A stretch of DNA of 64,000 nt from Silurus meridionalis. Lineage: Eukaryota > Chordata > Actinopteri > Siluriformes > Siluridae. The translations under genes were made by a program, and so were the position numbers. The stretch lies in the NCBI RefSeq assembly GCF_014805685.1, contig NC_060902.1, forward strand, positions 2,772,145-2,836,144, read 5' to 3'. The notes below the pieces were generated by a model. The model was not told where the DNA came from, ran no database searches, and saw only the letters and a list, made by a program, of their open reading frames with translations. Below, in pieces: positions 43,392 to 53,879 of the stretch. Numbering within the stretch: the stretch's first letter is position 1; each line of letters begins with the position of its first letter.

Positions 43392-43545
43392 AGCATTTGG
43401 TAGACACCCATCTCCCAGAGAAACTTTTAATGGTCATTTTTTTGGTTTTTAGGGTTTAGAGACAGTATCAATGTGGTGGTGCTTGGATTAGAACTCACAA
43501 CCTTCAAATCAGAAGTCCATCAATGTATCCACTGAGCTATCACTT
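43392..43545 (-). mobile_element. tRNA-derived SINE, family B
   Basis: Starts with tail complement GCATTTGGTAGACACCCATC; head complement ACTCACAACCTTCAAATCAG and CCACTGAGCTATCAC. The middle is replaced by T-rich DNA. Confidence 0.78.
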
Positions 43546-43567
43546 CTCAGACTTACACAAAAAAATG

Positions 43568-43736
43568 TGCTTTTTACCTCGCACACCAGCGATGTTAGGA
43601 TCAGTGCAGGGTCGGTCATGATAAAGCACCCCTGGAGGGTTAAGGGCCTTGATCAAGGGCCCCAAGAGTAGCAGCTTGGCAATACTGGGGCTTAAACCTG
43701 TGACTTTCCGATTAGAGCTTTAACCAACCAGCTTCA
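43568..43736 (-). mobile_element. tRNA-derived SINE, family A
   Basis: TGCTTTTTACCTCGCACACC, AGCGATGTTAGGATCAGTGC AGGGTCGGTC, GGGCCTTGATCAAGGGCCCC and the head complement with GATTAGAGCTTTAACCAACC. Follows a family B SINE in the same orientation. Confidence 0.82.
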
Positions 43737-43762
43737 CAATTTTAGTGTACATACATTCGCTT

Positions 43763-43875
43763 CAGGATCTGGCAAAATTTGAATAATGGAACAGATATGG
43801 ATATTTGGAGCATTGAACAACAGCATCATAGACAGCGCAGCCCACATGTAAAGAAAAGTAGTGTTCACATTCCTG
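43763..43875 (+). repeat. Repeat R3, copy 2 (113 bp)
   Basis: See copy 1 at 41143-41255; same length, about a dozen substitutions. Confidence 0.85.
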
Positions 43876-44139
43876 ACGATCATTCTGATCAGTAACCCAC
43901 TGAGCTTCCACTTCCAAAACTTGGAATTGAGTGGTTTTAAAACTACGTTCATGCTACAAAGTAACTTGAAAAATCAAACACCTGAAGACCTTCTTCTATG
44001 TGTAATGATGCAAATCAACCAATCACCAAGCAGCATCACAATTCATCAAATCATACAGATACAGGTCTACAGAACTGATATACTGTAATGTTTACTTCAA
44101 AATCAGAATTAAAAAAGGTGAGATTTATGCGCCTTTTTC
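43876..44139. other. Short unique interval
   Basis: A/T-rich, no feature recognised. Confidence 0.4.
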
Positions 44140-44385
44140 ATGGCATGGTTACAGGTATCAGATTGGCAGATCTGAGTTTGCTCAACCTGCTAATGTCCCG
44201 CGATTTTTCTGCATTTTCCTGTAAATTCTCTTTACACACAATAGTGTGACAAAGTCTGTAGTAACTCAAATAATCACCAATTGTATTGAGCAGAAAAGCT
44301 TATGAGAACGCAGAACTCGTTGAACCTTGAGGTTGATGAGCTACAACAGCAGAAGGCCACATCCAAGAGAGGTCTGATAAAAAAT
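44140..44385 (+). mobile_element. Tc1-like element, family B, plus fragment
   Basis: GGCATGGTTACAGGTATCAG, GATCTGAGTTTGCTCAACCT, GTAACTCAAATAATCACC, CGCAGAACTCGTTGAACCTT GAGG and CAACAGCAGAAGGCCACATC correspond in order to the N-terminal DNA-binding half of the family B transposase seen at 7590-8175. Frame broken. Confidence 0.75.
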
Positions 44386-44481
44386 TAGCAGATTGAATAA
44401 AAGAATAGAGCAACTTAAATAATCGCTCTTTACAACCATGGTGAGCAGAAATTAATCTCAGGAATAAGTGAACCACTTCTT

Positions 44482-44575
44482 CTTCTTCTTCTTCTTTCAG
44501 CTTCTCCCATTAGGGGTCGCCAAGGCGGATCATCCGTCTCCATACCCCCTCTGTCCTCTACATCTGCCTTTAAGA
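44482..44575 (-). mobile_element. Family C-type SINE tail fragment
   Basis: (CTT)n, then TTTCAGCTTCTCCCATTAGG GGTCGCCAAGGCGGATCATC CGTC, the reverse of the family C 3' end. The head and most of the body are absent, and the continuation CTCCATACCCCCTCTGTCC differs from the copies at 14937 and 15926, so it is a different subfamily. Confidence 0.8.
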
Positions 44576-44584
44576 AATAAGTGA

Positions 44585-44675
44585 ACCACTGAAAGGCAAA
44601 AAATTTCTGTTCCTGGTTTCCAGGACAGGAACCTGATGTGGTCTTCTGCTGTTGAAGTGCATCCACTTCCATGTT
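44585..44675 (-). mobile_element. Tc1-like element, family B, reverse fragment
   Basis: TTCTGTTCCTGGTTTCCAGG ACAGGAAC and TGATGTGGTCTTCTGCTGTT are the complement of the family B segment that is also present, in plus orientation, at 44330-44385. Confidence 0.65.
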
Positions 44676-44704
44676 GCAATGCTTTCCAGCAGATCATGAT
44701 TGTA

Positions 44705-44905
44705 AAGGTGAAAAGGACTTTATGTTACTCACGTGTACTTTTCAGGACAGTGAAATTCTTTCTTCACATATTTCAGCAATGTTAGAAAGCTGCAGTCAGC
44801 CACAGTGGGTTAACAGCCTTGCTCAAGGGCCCAAGTGCGGCATCTTGGGCGATACCCGGACCTTTCGATCAGTAACTCAGAGCCTTTAACCACAAAGCTA
44901 ACACA
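44705..44905 (-). mobile_element. tRNA-derived SINE, family A
   Basis: Reverse orientation: GTTACTCACGTGTACTTTTC, CACATATTTCAGCAATGTTA GAAAGCTGC, CCTTGCTCAAGGGCCCAAGT and GATCAGTAACTCAGAGCCTT TAACCACAAAGC. It sits between two reverse family B Tc1 fragments and probably inserted into one element. Confidence 0.87.
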
Positions 44906-45029
44906 AGTTATCATTTGAGGTACTTGAGGGTATTTAAGGTATTTCCTTTCTGGAAGCTTAAAACAACATAGATCTTTTTCTCTGATCTTTCTGATCAACA
45001 TTCTCATTTGCATTTCCACCCAAAAAACT

Positions 45030-45262
45030 GTCGCTATTTTCGCTCCTGTTCCACATAAACTCTAGAGACTGTTCTGTGAGAAAATCCCAGGAGATCAAAA
45101 GCTCATGAAATGCTCGAATCAGCAAAATCTGGCATCAAAATCACCAATGTTTTACATTCTGGGGTTCGATGTGATCACTAACAGACAATCTGTGTGTTCA
45201 TTTGAATTGTACTGCTGCCTCCTGGTTGGCTGATTGGGTACCTACAGGAAAGTACAGTGGAC
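45030..45262 (-). mobile_element. Tc1-like element, family B, reverse 5' end
   Basis: GCTCCTGTTCCACATAAACT CTAGAGACTG, GTGAGAAAATCCCAGGAGAT CAAAAGCTC and GGTTGGCTGATTGGGTACCT ACAGGAAAGTACAGTGG match the 5' end of the family B element in reverse. Together with 44585-44675 it may be one element split by the SINE. Confidence 0.75.
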
Positions 45263-45369
45263 TGGGAGTGTATTGATTGTTGTTGTTGTTTTTATAAGAA
45301 GACGCTAATTTTACATTTATGTTCTGTAAAAGAGCGGTCTATGAGGCAGTGCTATGATATAAAGACGTA

Positions 45370-45800
45370 AAATTCAATCGAATTTTATTTCTATAGCTAT
45401 TACAATGGACAAAGGAGCTTTAAAGAATGTAAGAATGCTAAATTAAAATTTACTTACATTTAAATGCTTGTGTATTTATCCCCAGAGAGCAAACCTGGGG
45501 CGACTGTGGCAAGGGATATGCCCTTCATATGGTATGAGGAAGAAACCTTGAGAAAGGCAAACCCGTCCTCATTTGGGTGACACCAAGAGTGTGATTATAA
45601 ATCATTAAAACATTACAAACACTGGAGAGTGAGAAATATTATAATTAGCACTGGAGTGTGTAATTATGAGTAATGTTCTTTCTTATACAGTCAGTAGGAG
45701 CTCCTGAGCAACTCATAAATTAGGTTAACATCTGAGATCATTATAAATTCAACACCAACTCCTTCATGCCCGAGCCTTTAAACGCTCAATGATGGAAAAG
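45370..45800 (-). repeat. Dispersed teleost repeat R2, minus copy
   Basis: Reverse counterpart of 10560-11107: CAATGGACAAAGGAGCTTTA AAG, GGCGACTGTGGCAAGGGATA, ATGGTATGAGGAAGAAACCT TGAGA and CCCGTCCTCATTTGGGTGAC. No coding capacity. Confidence 0.75.
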
Positions 45801-46073
45801 CAGCATATGTAGAAGGTTATTTTGAGTACTGATTAAGACGTTGTTTATTTTCAAATGTCTGAAATCTTCATGAAGTGGAATCCAACGAGCTGGCGCAAAC
45901 GCTAGATGCCTCAGGATCCTCACAGAGTCAGAGATCTTCTCTTTGAAGGTCCGAAATCTTCATGAAGTGGCACAAAACCAGCACAGTACCGTAAGTATGG
46001 TAATGAATTGCATTTACTTTGTTACTGTGCACCACTGCTTTTAAATAGTGGGAAGGGGAATAGTAGTGGGAAG
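45801..46073. repeat. Short direct repeat in unique DNA
   Basis: GAAATCTTCATGAAGTGG occurs at about 45862 and 45955, in otherwise unremarkable sequence. Confidence 0.7.
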
Positions 46074-46240
46074 GAGGTCGCTATGTGGTTAAGATGTTGG
46101 ACTTGTGGTTAGAAGGTTGTGAGTTCATATCCCAGCACCACTAAGCTGCAATGGCCGGGCCCTTAAGCATTAACCTTCAACCTGCTCAGTTGTATGAATG
46201 ATAAAAGTCGCTTTGTATAAGGACGTCTTCCAAATGCCTT
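46074..46240 (+). mobile_element. tRNA-derived SINE, family B, full length
   Basis: Head GGTCGCTATGTGGTTAAGAT, TTGTGAGTTCATATCCCAGC (B-box region), GGGCCCTTAAGCATTAACCT, CTCAGTTGTATGAATGATAA and the tail GTCGCTTTGTATAAGGACGT CTTCCAAATGCC. The only plus-oriented family B copy here. Confidence 0.88.
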
Positions 46241-46869
46241 TCATGAACATAAAAATTTACGTTTTTGGAGGTTTTGTCACTCATTATTCAATTTCTACAC
46301 CTCAACATGTTCTCATTTTCCTCCTTATCAGTAGGAGAACCCAGCTGAGATGTGTCAGAGGAGAAAAAAACACTATCTGGCCACTCATCGCATCAGCACA
46401 GGTTTGTTTACTCTTACAGTCCCAGCGTTCAGCGGCACTGAGTGTAAGTATCCAGATTAATAGCAAAAATAGACTTTGCACCCTTTGACCCAATTGCCCC
46501 CCTTCCTATAAAAAAGAAGGTATTTTTCCCCTTCATTGGGCAGTTTGGATTTGTTCTCACTCCTGTGTGTGGCCCTGCCTTTGAACGTGGTTTTTTTTCT
46601 TCTTCTTCATCTCACTTGGCTTGTGGAAGAAGGGACTAAAGCGAACAAAATAGAGCATGCTCTGGTAGGGCTGGGCTCTTTTTCAGACAGATGGGCACGA
46701 AACGAAAGAGAGGACACCTGCTGGTCTGCTCTTGCTTTCCCCTGTTTGTCTCTCTCTTTCTCTTTTGCTCTCTCTTTCCCCTGCATTAGAATTCAGTGTC
46801 TCGCCTCGCCTGGGCTCACTGAGTGGGTTAGTGAAGCGTGTCACAGTAAGAAGCGGTGAATTGTAATGA
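46241..46869. other. Unique non-coding DNA leading into a promoter-like block
   Basis: Mixed composition; pyrimidine-rich at 46735-46785. A frame at 46536-46859 begins MGSLDLFSLLCVALPLNVVF and looks signal-peptide-like by chance, but nothing after it resembles a protein I know. No call made. Confidence 0.35.
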
Positions 46870-48393
46870 ACTGAACGTGTGCGAGAGAGAAAAAGAGAAC
46901 GAGAAAGAATGAAAGGGGGGGGGGACAGGGAGGAGAGGAGGGTAGGGAGGAGAGGTGCGGATGAGCCGGTTCTCTTTTTCGGGAGCACAGAGCGAATAGG
47001 ATGGGAGAAGGCTGTCGACTGAATCACCGCCACCTCCACCACTTCATCTCTCCCACACTTTTTTTCCCAGGCATGGGGGAGTGAGAGTGTGGGACAGGAG
47101 AACTCGCTTACATCCTCCTTTGCTCCCTCGTTCCCTCCCTCCTTTCCTGAGACGACTCACTTCTATATGATTTCATTCATCTCCTCCCTCACCATCTTTT
47201 TTTTTTTTGGTGTGTCACCCTGCTGTTTTTTTTTTTTTACATTTATTCCACGTGTCTTACTCTATCCCACACATCACTTTCCCACTCATTTCTGTGTGTG
47301 TGTGTGTGTGTGAGGGCCAAGGAAAAGAAAATGAGCAGCCGGAGAGAGCTGGGAGAGGAGAGGATGAAGAAAAGAAGAGAAGGAGCAGGGGGGAGAGCTT
47401 TGTCCGTCCGGGGAAGAGAGAGACGGATGCAGCACCTGCCGAGACTCGGTGCACTGCACTCGTTCTTCCTGTCCGTGTGATGGATCGTCCTGGCGAGAGC
47501 GCTCCATGCGAGAACAAAACGCCAAAAAGAAGAAAAGACCCGCACCGAACGGGGCAGCTGCTGAAAGAAAACCAATCCATCCTCGTTTTTTTTGGGGGGG
47601 GGGGGTTCTGTTTGTTTTTGTTTTAGCTTCTTCATCTCGGGGAGCGAGAAACTATCTTTCGTACAAACTTGCACACTCGATTTTTTTTCCCCGGCCTTGA
47701 CAACCTCTGAACCTCGCGCTCCCTCCATCCCTCGCTGCATCCCTCCCTCCATCCCTCCCTCACCCTTAGAGGCATGGTTTGGGACATTTTCCTTCTAATT
47801 GTGTAAAATTCTCAGGACTTTAGCCGAACTCTGAAAAGCACTTTTCATTCCATTTCATTCCTTTCCACACACCAAAAGGCCTTTTTTTCAGGCCCTTGTC
47901 CTCTTTTTCGGCTTTTGAGGCTGAAATAATTGGAGCTGGAGATTGTCTGCCTGCGCTCTTCCCGATCCAGACGAGTGGCCAATCCGGACAGAACACCTGG
48001 TGCAGGGCTTTTTTTTTTCTTGCGGAAAGTGGTGTTTTCTCCCCCCTCTTCAATCCCCTTGTATTATCTGTGGGTAAAAAGAGGTGATGTGGAGGGGTGG
48101 AGAGTGGTGTGGAGGTGTGATGGTGTGATGGTGGGGGGTGTATTGGGGGGTTGTTGAACCACCCAAGACGTAGCGCTTGATGATCCGGAGCCGATATACG
48201 GTATACGGTATACGGAGAGAGACAGTGGGACCCCTGAGGAGATTAAAGCAGAGAGAACGCTGGGATCAGGGAAGGAAGGAAGAAAGGAAGGAGGGAGGGA
48301 AAGAGGGAGGGCTGGGAGGGCTCCGGATTCCGGAGCAAGTACGATTTGCCGTCCTTGCCATTCCATGAGAACGAGTGGCGAAGACTTCGTTCC

Positions 48394-48424
<31 letters not shown>

Positions 48425-48865
48425 CTTTTCAAGCTGCACCTTTTGACCTTTGGTCACACTTCTGCAATACAGAAAAAGAGGCACGCTGTACCTGCACCCT
48501 TTCATTGTGTTTCCTGACTCTCACATTCTCATTTATTCACCTACGTCCCTCTCCCTCTCTCTTTCTCTTCACATTTTTTCTCCTTCTTCTGAAAGCCGTA
48601 CATCGCTAATCCACAGGCGTTTCGTCAGATAGCCCGTGCTGATTTCTCCACTGATTGGCCATCTACTTCAAAACCCTCTCCTTGGGCACCCCCTCCTTCA
48701 CTCACTCCTTCGCTCCTTCACTCTCCTTCATTCTCCTCCCCTCCCCATCCCTTTCTCTCTCTCTCTCTCTCTCTCTCTCCTCTCCATTGTCTCAGTGTGC
48801 ACTAGCTCGCCTGCTCAGAGCCAATCCTTCCCACAGCTCCAGCAAGGACAGAGAGCGAGGTTGAG
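46870..48865 (+). promoter_or_regulatory. Candidate promoter and untranslated first exon
   Basis: Two kb with no transposon, strongly alternating purine- and pyrimidine-rich segments, CpG-containing stretches (47400-47540, e.g. GTCCGTCCGGGGAAGAGAG and GGATCGTCCTGGCGAGAGCG) and homopurine or poly-T runs. Near its end are an inverted CCAAT box (CTGATTGGCC at about 48650-48659), a (CT)n tract at about 48752-48780, a second CCAAT in forward orientation, and AGAGCGAGGTTGAG followed by GTGAGTG, an almost ideal splice donor. This fits an untranslated first exon ending at 48865 on the plus strand. No start codon context supports a protein here. It could also be a conserved enhancer; transcript data are needed. 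Confidence 0.35.
48397..48424. repeat. Poly-T tract
   Basis: About 28 T with no interruption; another of similar length lies at about 48940-48963. Confidence 0.95.
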
Positions 48866-48872
48866 GTGAGTG
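48858..48872 (+). other. Splice-donor consensus
   Basis: GGTTGAG|GTGAGTG: the exon side ends at 48865 and GT is at 48866-48867. It matches the vertebrate consensus at all core intron positions. Use in vivo is unproven. Confidence 0.35.
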
Positions 48873-49072
48873 AAGCCGAATGCATCCTACACGCCCCTTC
48901 TTCCATAAACGTAAACTTCACACACAGATCTAGCCATCTTTTTTTTTTTTTTTTTTTTTTTTTGGTGTGTTGCTTTAGTCTTGTTTGGTCTTTGTTTGGA
49001 AAGCATTTTTTTTACAAGGTAATCCTGGTGGTGGAGATTTTGGAGAAGGTATTTGTCTTGGGTCGTGGTGAA

Positions 49073-49075
<3 letters not shown>

Positions 49076-49129
<54 letters not shown>
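49076..49129. repeat. (GT)n microsatellite
   Basis: About 27 uninterrupted units. Confidence 0.98.
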
Positions 49130-49132
<3 letters not shown>

Positions 49133-49758
49133 TTATCAGTATGCAAAAGGGGAGCCCTTGGTTCGAGTAAGTGTGCTATTGCGTTGACCGAAAGCGCCTG
49201 ATTGTTACACTTAGTCGAGTATCTCTTAGTATTCAGCATCCGTACCGTGCTCGCTCTTCACCTACACACACGCACACACACACGAACGTGAACACACACA
49301 CTCCCTTTGACAAATGTAGGTATTCCCCCAAGGCTCAGACAGAAATAGATACGGTGCTAAATTAGGACACGGTTCTGGGTCTGCGCTGAAAAAGGTACGC
49401 CGCTGCTGCACACTTGCACGCTCTGGAACCCCGACTCGGCAACCTTTCACTTTCGAAAAAAACGTTTTCACAGCGTGAAAAAGTTGCATTTGATCGAATC
49501 CTAGTCTGTCCTCAACCCCTGCTGTCCCAAAGCGGAACGAGGGACATCTCGAATTCTGCATCGAGAGAATCTATAATGGGATCATCAGCACAATTCCAAA
49601 AATGAGAAACCTGCAAATATCCGCATTCATCTTTACTGACGTCCGAATCCAAATTTTGTAGCGTTTTTATTAATTTTTTTTTATTTTTTCGAAAAGCGGA
49701 TTGCGAGTCCAGAAAATTCTTTGTTCTCTCATGATTTTTTTTCAGTTTTGAATGTTTC

Positions 49759-49761
<3 letters not shown>
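49130..49761. other. Unique-looking non-coding DNA
   Basis: Balanced composition to about 49600 with some CpG, then T-rich. No exon or repeat family recognised. Confidence 0.4.

Positions 49762-49823
<62 letters not shown>
49762..49823. repeat. (AT)n microsatellite
   Basis: About 31 uninterrupted units. Confidence 0.98.
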
Positions 49824-49829
<6 letters not shown>

Positions 49830-49997
49830 ATTTATTTATTTAAAAAAATATATAATCTAACAGATGACACTACTTTCCTGAATGGTTATAAATCCATCCT
49901 GAGAAATCCGTCTTAAAGAAAAGAAATCGGATTTTCCATGCTCAAACAGGATTCCCCATTCTAGTATAAGTGGCAGTGTGTATAGAATGTGTGTAGA

Positions 49998-49998
<1 letters not shown>

Positions 49999-50046
<48 letters not shown>
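49999..50046. repeat. (GT)n microsatellite
   Basis: About 24 units, preceded by imperfect GTGTAGAAT copies. Confidence 0.98.
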
Positions 50047-50048
<2 letters not shown>

Positions 50049-50559
50049 TACAGGTGTGTGAGACAGAATACCCATGTTGCAAGTGCAGACTGACAGGAAC
50101 TAAATGAGTCCGGACAGATTACATTGCGATCCCCGCTCTCTTTATAACACCTACAGGGGACGGAGGGAGGGGTGATGCACACTGAGCTGAGTGAAAATCA
50201 GCAGGTTCCCTCACTCAATTCCATCCTCTTCCATAAAGACCGAAAGCAAAGACAAAAAAAAGAGATAGACACTAGAGAAAGAAAGAGAGGTGTATAAAGA
50301 GCTAGCATTGTTACACAGCAGTTCGTTCGTTGTAAACAATACCACATATGAATCAGAGCTAATCGGTCGTTTACGTCCTCTGGTCTCCTTCACCTCGACG
50401 AGACGTCCCCCTGTAAACGCTTCACCATCACGAGACTGGAGATTGACGTCATCCTCGAGGGCACCCGTTAGGACACGGCTTTACTCACTTAAGTTTGGCG
50501 CATTTCCATCGTTCGCCAGTTCATTGCAATTTTCATTTGTGAAATTTGTGTGAATAATT
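50047..50559. other. Unique-looking non-coding DNA
   Basis: Mixed composition, CpG-containing at 50360-50500. A frame at 50290-50553 has no recognised domain. Confidence 0.4.
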
Positions 50560-51060
50560 TTTGGAGTGTGAAGTGTCAAAGATTTCAAAAATGAGAAAAT
50601 GGGGAAGATTTAAATGTCGGGAAAAACATTTGAGAAAAAAATGTCGAAAAATGCAGGAGGAAATGTACATTTGCGCAATGGAGTGATTTTTTGGTGTGTA
50701 AATTTATGGAACAATTTTTCTTCATACGATGCTTTTTTTTTGTTGACAAAATTAGACATTAAAGAAAATAGTACAGAAAATGTCAATAGAACTGGACATT
50801 TGGAAACATGGGAAAAATGGGGGGTAATGTGAAAGATGTGGAACATTTTGTGAAAAAAATGAAAAAAAAAAAAAACCCTGTAGGAAAAACACGTAGGAAA
50901 CGTGAATCAAAGATTTTGTGGAAAATGCGAAAAGAAGCAATAAAAAATAAGAAAAAAGAGAAAAAAAGCAATAAAAATGTCAGGATATATTTCAATATGT
51001 AGAAGGTTAAAAATCTGTATTTTGTGAAAAGAATTAGAAAAAAACATCTATTTTAGAGAA
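50560..51060. repeat. A-rich degenerate repeat with GAAAAATG-type words
   Basis: Variants of GAAAAATG and GGGAAAAATG recur irregularly (for example near 50587, 50621, 50636, 50646, 50764, 50810, 50853), giving strong A-richness on the plus strand. Frames read as K-rich or F-rich peptides and are spurious. Confidence 0.55.
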
Positions 51061-51149
51061 ACGATTGATGATTTTTTATTTATTTTTTGGATGAAAAAAA
51101 GGTGGGGGGATTCTGATGTGGGTGGGGGTGGGGGGTGTTTTGGGTGATG

Positions 51150-51240
51150 GAGGATCCTTCACAGTGATGTTAAGAGCTCTTACTCTCTCGAACAGAATGT
51201 GTTCATGCTGAAGCCCAGTCGTGGTGCTTACGACCTCTAC
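51150..51240 (+). repeat. Repeat R4, copy 1
   Basis: GGATCCTTCACA, AAGAGCTCT, GAACAGAATGTGTTCATGCTG and GGTGCTTACGAC occur in the same order at 53880-53975. About 2.7 kb separate the direct copies, with the purine minisatellite between them. Confidence 0.7.
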
Positions 51241-51464
51241 CCCTTGAGTTGGTTGGTGCTACGGTCCAATTTTTCAAGGTGTTTACTTGATAGTGTTCTC
51301 ATGGTAATGTTTACTCCTTGAGACAAAAGAGTTTCTCGAGGCTGATCTGAGATATTCCCAGAGACTATTCTGACTCTGAAGGCTTCTCGGACTGTGCGAT
51401 CTGAGAGCTGGTGGTGGAAACAGTTTGCTAAGATTACTTCATATTTTTGAGTATGGATTCGAGT
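51241..51464. other. Short unique interval
   Basis: No feature recognised. Confidence 0.4.
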
Positions 51465-51625
51465 GGTGCTGATGAGGTTTGGAGGTTTGGAGGTGGTGAG
51501 GTTTAGAGGTTTGGGGGTGGTGAGGTTCAAAGGTTTGGAGGTGGTCAGGTTTGGAGGTGGTGGGGTTCAGAGGTTTGGAGTTGGTGAGGTTTGGAAGTGG
51601 TGATTTGGAGATTTGGAGCTGATTT
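51465..51625. repeat. Minisatellite of GAGGTTTGGAGGTGGT-type units
   Basis: Variants of GGTGGTGAGGTTTAGAGG and TTTGGAGGTGGT recur with a spacing of about 27-28 bases, halves also repeating. G-rich, T-containing strand. Confidence 0.85.
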
Positions 51626-51918
51626 GGTGGCAGCGACTGTGGTGACTAGGTTGAGCTCCTGCTTCCTTCTGGGTGTGGTTTTTCCTCATTTCATTGTATT
51701 TAGCTTTTGCTCGGATTGTACGTGGACACGGTGCAGAGATTCTGTAACGATGCAGTTACAGATCGTAATGAAAATCCGAGGCTGATTTATTAAACTCGCA
51801 AATTATTCTTTTTGGCTTTCTTTGTTTTGATTATTCAGAATTCAATCAGCCCAGAATAGTGCTGATACACAAATATAGACTGAGCCAAAATGCCGAGGGC
51901 TTGAACAGCTTGACTAAG

Positions 51919-51920
<2 letters not shown>
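51626..51920. other. Unique interval
   Basis: Mixed composition, no feature recognised. Confidence 0.4.

Positions 51921-51965
<45 letters not shown>
51921..51965. repeat. (GT)n microsatellite
   Basis: About 22 units. Confidence 0.98.
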
Positions 51966-51966
<1 letters not shown>

Positions 51967-52039
51967 TTTTGGCTGGTATTCATGGATATGATTGTGTTAG
52001 CGAGGGGGGGACCCCAGCACACCACATGTCAGCCAGCAC

Positions 52040-53010
52040 CATTGCATCACTGTATAAGGGAGAGGAGGAGAAGTGGGAAGAAGAAGGAGAACAAGGGGAG
52101 GAGGAGGGGTGGGAGAAGGAGTAAGATGGAAGGGGTTGGGGGTGAGGAGGAGAGAGAAAGGAAGAGGAGGTGGATTGAGGAAAGAGGGAGGTGTGGAGGA
52201 TGGTGGAGGGAGTGCGGAGAAGGGTGCGGGGAGTAAGGAGGAGAGAGTGGGGAGGAGGGTGGAGGGAGTGAGGAGGAGGGTGGGGAGTAAGGAGGAGGGG
52301 TGGAAGTTGGGGAGGAGGAGGTGGAGGGGTGAGGAGAAGAGGGGTAAGAAGGAGGTGGAGTAAGGAAGATGAGAGGGGTGGGAGAAGGGTGGAGGGAGTG
52401 AGGAGGACAAGTGGAAGTTGGGGAGAGGAAGGAGGATGTGGAGGGGTGAGGAGGAGGGTGGGGAAGTAATGAGGATGGGGTGGAAGTTGGGGAGGAGGTG
52501 GAGGAGGAGGAGGGGGCTGTGGAGTAGGTGAGAAGGAAGAGAAGGAATAAAAGAGGGGTGAGAAGGAGGAGGAGTGAGGAGGAGGCGTGGAAGTTGGGGA
52601 GGGGAGGAGGATGTGGAGGAGTGAGGAGGAGGGGTGGAAGTTGTGGAGGAGGAGGAGGTGGAGTGAGGAGGAGGGAAGGGTGGGCTGTGAAGTGAGTGAG
52701 AATGAAGAGGAGGAATAAGAAGAGGGGTGAGAAGGAGGAGGAGTGAGGAGGAGAGGTGGAGGTTGGGGAGGGGAGGAGGATGTGACGGTGTGAAGAGGGT
52801 GGGGGAGCTGTGGAGTAAGTGAGGAGGAAGAGGAGGAATAAGAAGATGGGTGAGAAGGAGGGGTGGAAGTTGCAGAGGAGGAGGAGGAGGTGGAGTGAGG
52901 AGGAGGAGGAGGAGAAGGGGGTGAGGAGGGTGGGGGGAGCTGTGGAGTGAGTAAAGAGGAAGAAGAGGATTAGGAAGAGGGGTGAGAAGGAGGAGGAGTG
53001 AGGAAGCGAA
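52040..53010. repeat. Purine-rich minisatellite, ~970 bp
   Basis: The plus strand is almost entirely G, A and T, with hardly any C. GGAGGAGG and GTGAGGAGG words are everywhere, and TGGAAGTTGGGGAGG-like anchors recur at about 52301, 52412, 52481, 52588, 52635, 52757 and 52863, so the array has a higher-order pattern of about 50-120 bases. The lack of stop codons on the minus strand creates a 346-codon frame (51997-53037) of P/L/S/H only, an artefact of composition. Confidence 0.92.
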
Positions 53011-53804
53011 TAAGTGAATCAAGAAACATATTTCCATCCAAATGTTGTTTTCAGTTCATCAATCGAATGAAATTGTTGTCGGCTGTTTATGCAAATACAG
53101 ATCACACCCTCAGTGTCTGATTCTAGTGTCTGTAACAGACAGTATGAGCACATCGGGAAGATAAAGTTCATCTGGTTCCTATTCAACCCTTTTCCTACTA
53201 GATATGTTTTATAACTGGTGTGTAGGTCTGTATTTGCATATTGATTGGATTTGATTTGTTTAATGTTTTATTTTTTTATTTTTTTATTTTACCTCAAAAA
53301 AACATTTTTACAGTTTTAGGGGAAAATATTGAATTTAGCTTTGAAAAAAAGAGGTGATTCATTAAATAATTAAGGGAAAGATGCACATTTTACTAAAACA
53401 ACTAATTTTTAAAAGACCTTAAAAAAATCATTGTATTAAAACAAACATATAAAAAGATATATTTTATATATGAGAGGATTAACGGGGAAACTGAGTAGGA
53501 AAAAATTGGAAAATGTAAGGGAATTGGTGAATATAATAAATTAATAAATAAATTATTAATTTTAATTAATTAATTAATTAATAATATATTATGGGGGTAA
53601 TATAAAATAAAATGTAAAAAAAAAAATATGCAAAGAAAGATTTTTAAAAAATGTATTTTTATATATATATATATATATGTGAAAGAAATATATGTAGAAA
53701 AAAAAAATTTTTCAAGTAAATACTAAATATAATGTGCGGTTGTGCTTGTATATTGGTGGCTGTTTTAGCATAGAATAAAAAGATAGTTCCAGCCAGTGAC
53801 TAAG

Positions 53805-53807
<3 letters not shown>
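53011..53807. other. A/T-rich non-coding DNA
   Basis: Contains TTAATTAATTAATTAATTAA at about 53559-53583 and (TA)n near 53661-53679. No gene. Confidence 0.55.

Positions 53808-53849
<42 letters not shown>
53808..53849. repeat. (GA)n microsatellite
   Basis: About 20 uninterrupted units. Confidence 0.98.
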
Positions 53850-53853
<4 letters not shown>

Positions 53854-53879
53854 AAAAATCTGGGTTAAATAAAAGGAAA

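Noticed and set aside
46536..46859. Frame starting MGSLDLFSLLCVALPLNVVF, resembling a signal peptide
   Set aside because: The remainder has no recognisable protein features, there is no splice or start context, and hydrophobic stretches arise readily from T-rich DNA.
51997..53037. 346-codon minus-strand open frame, the longest in the window
   Set aside because: It consists almost only of P, L, S and H and follows exactly the purine-rich minisatellite. The absence of stops is a result of composition.
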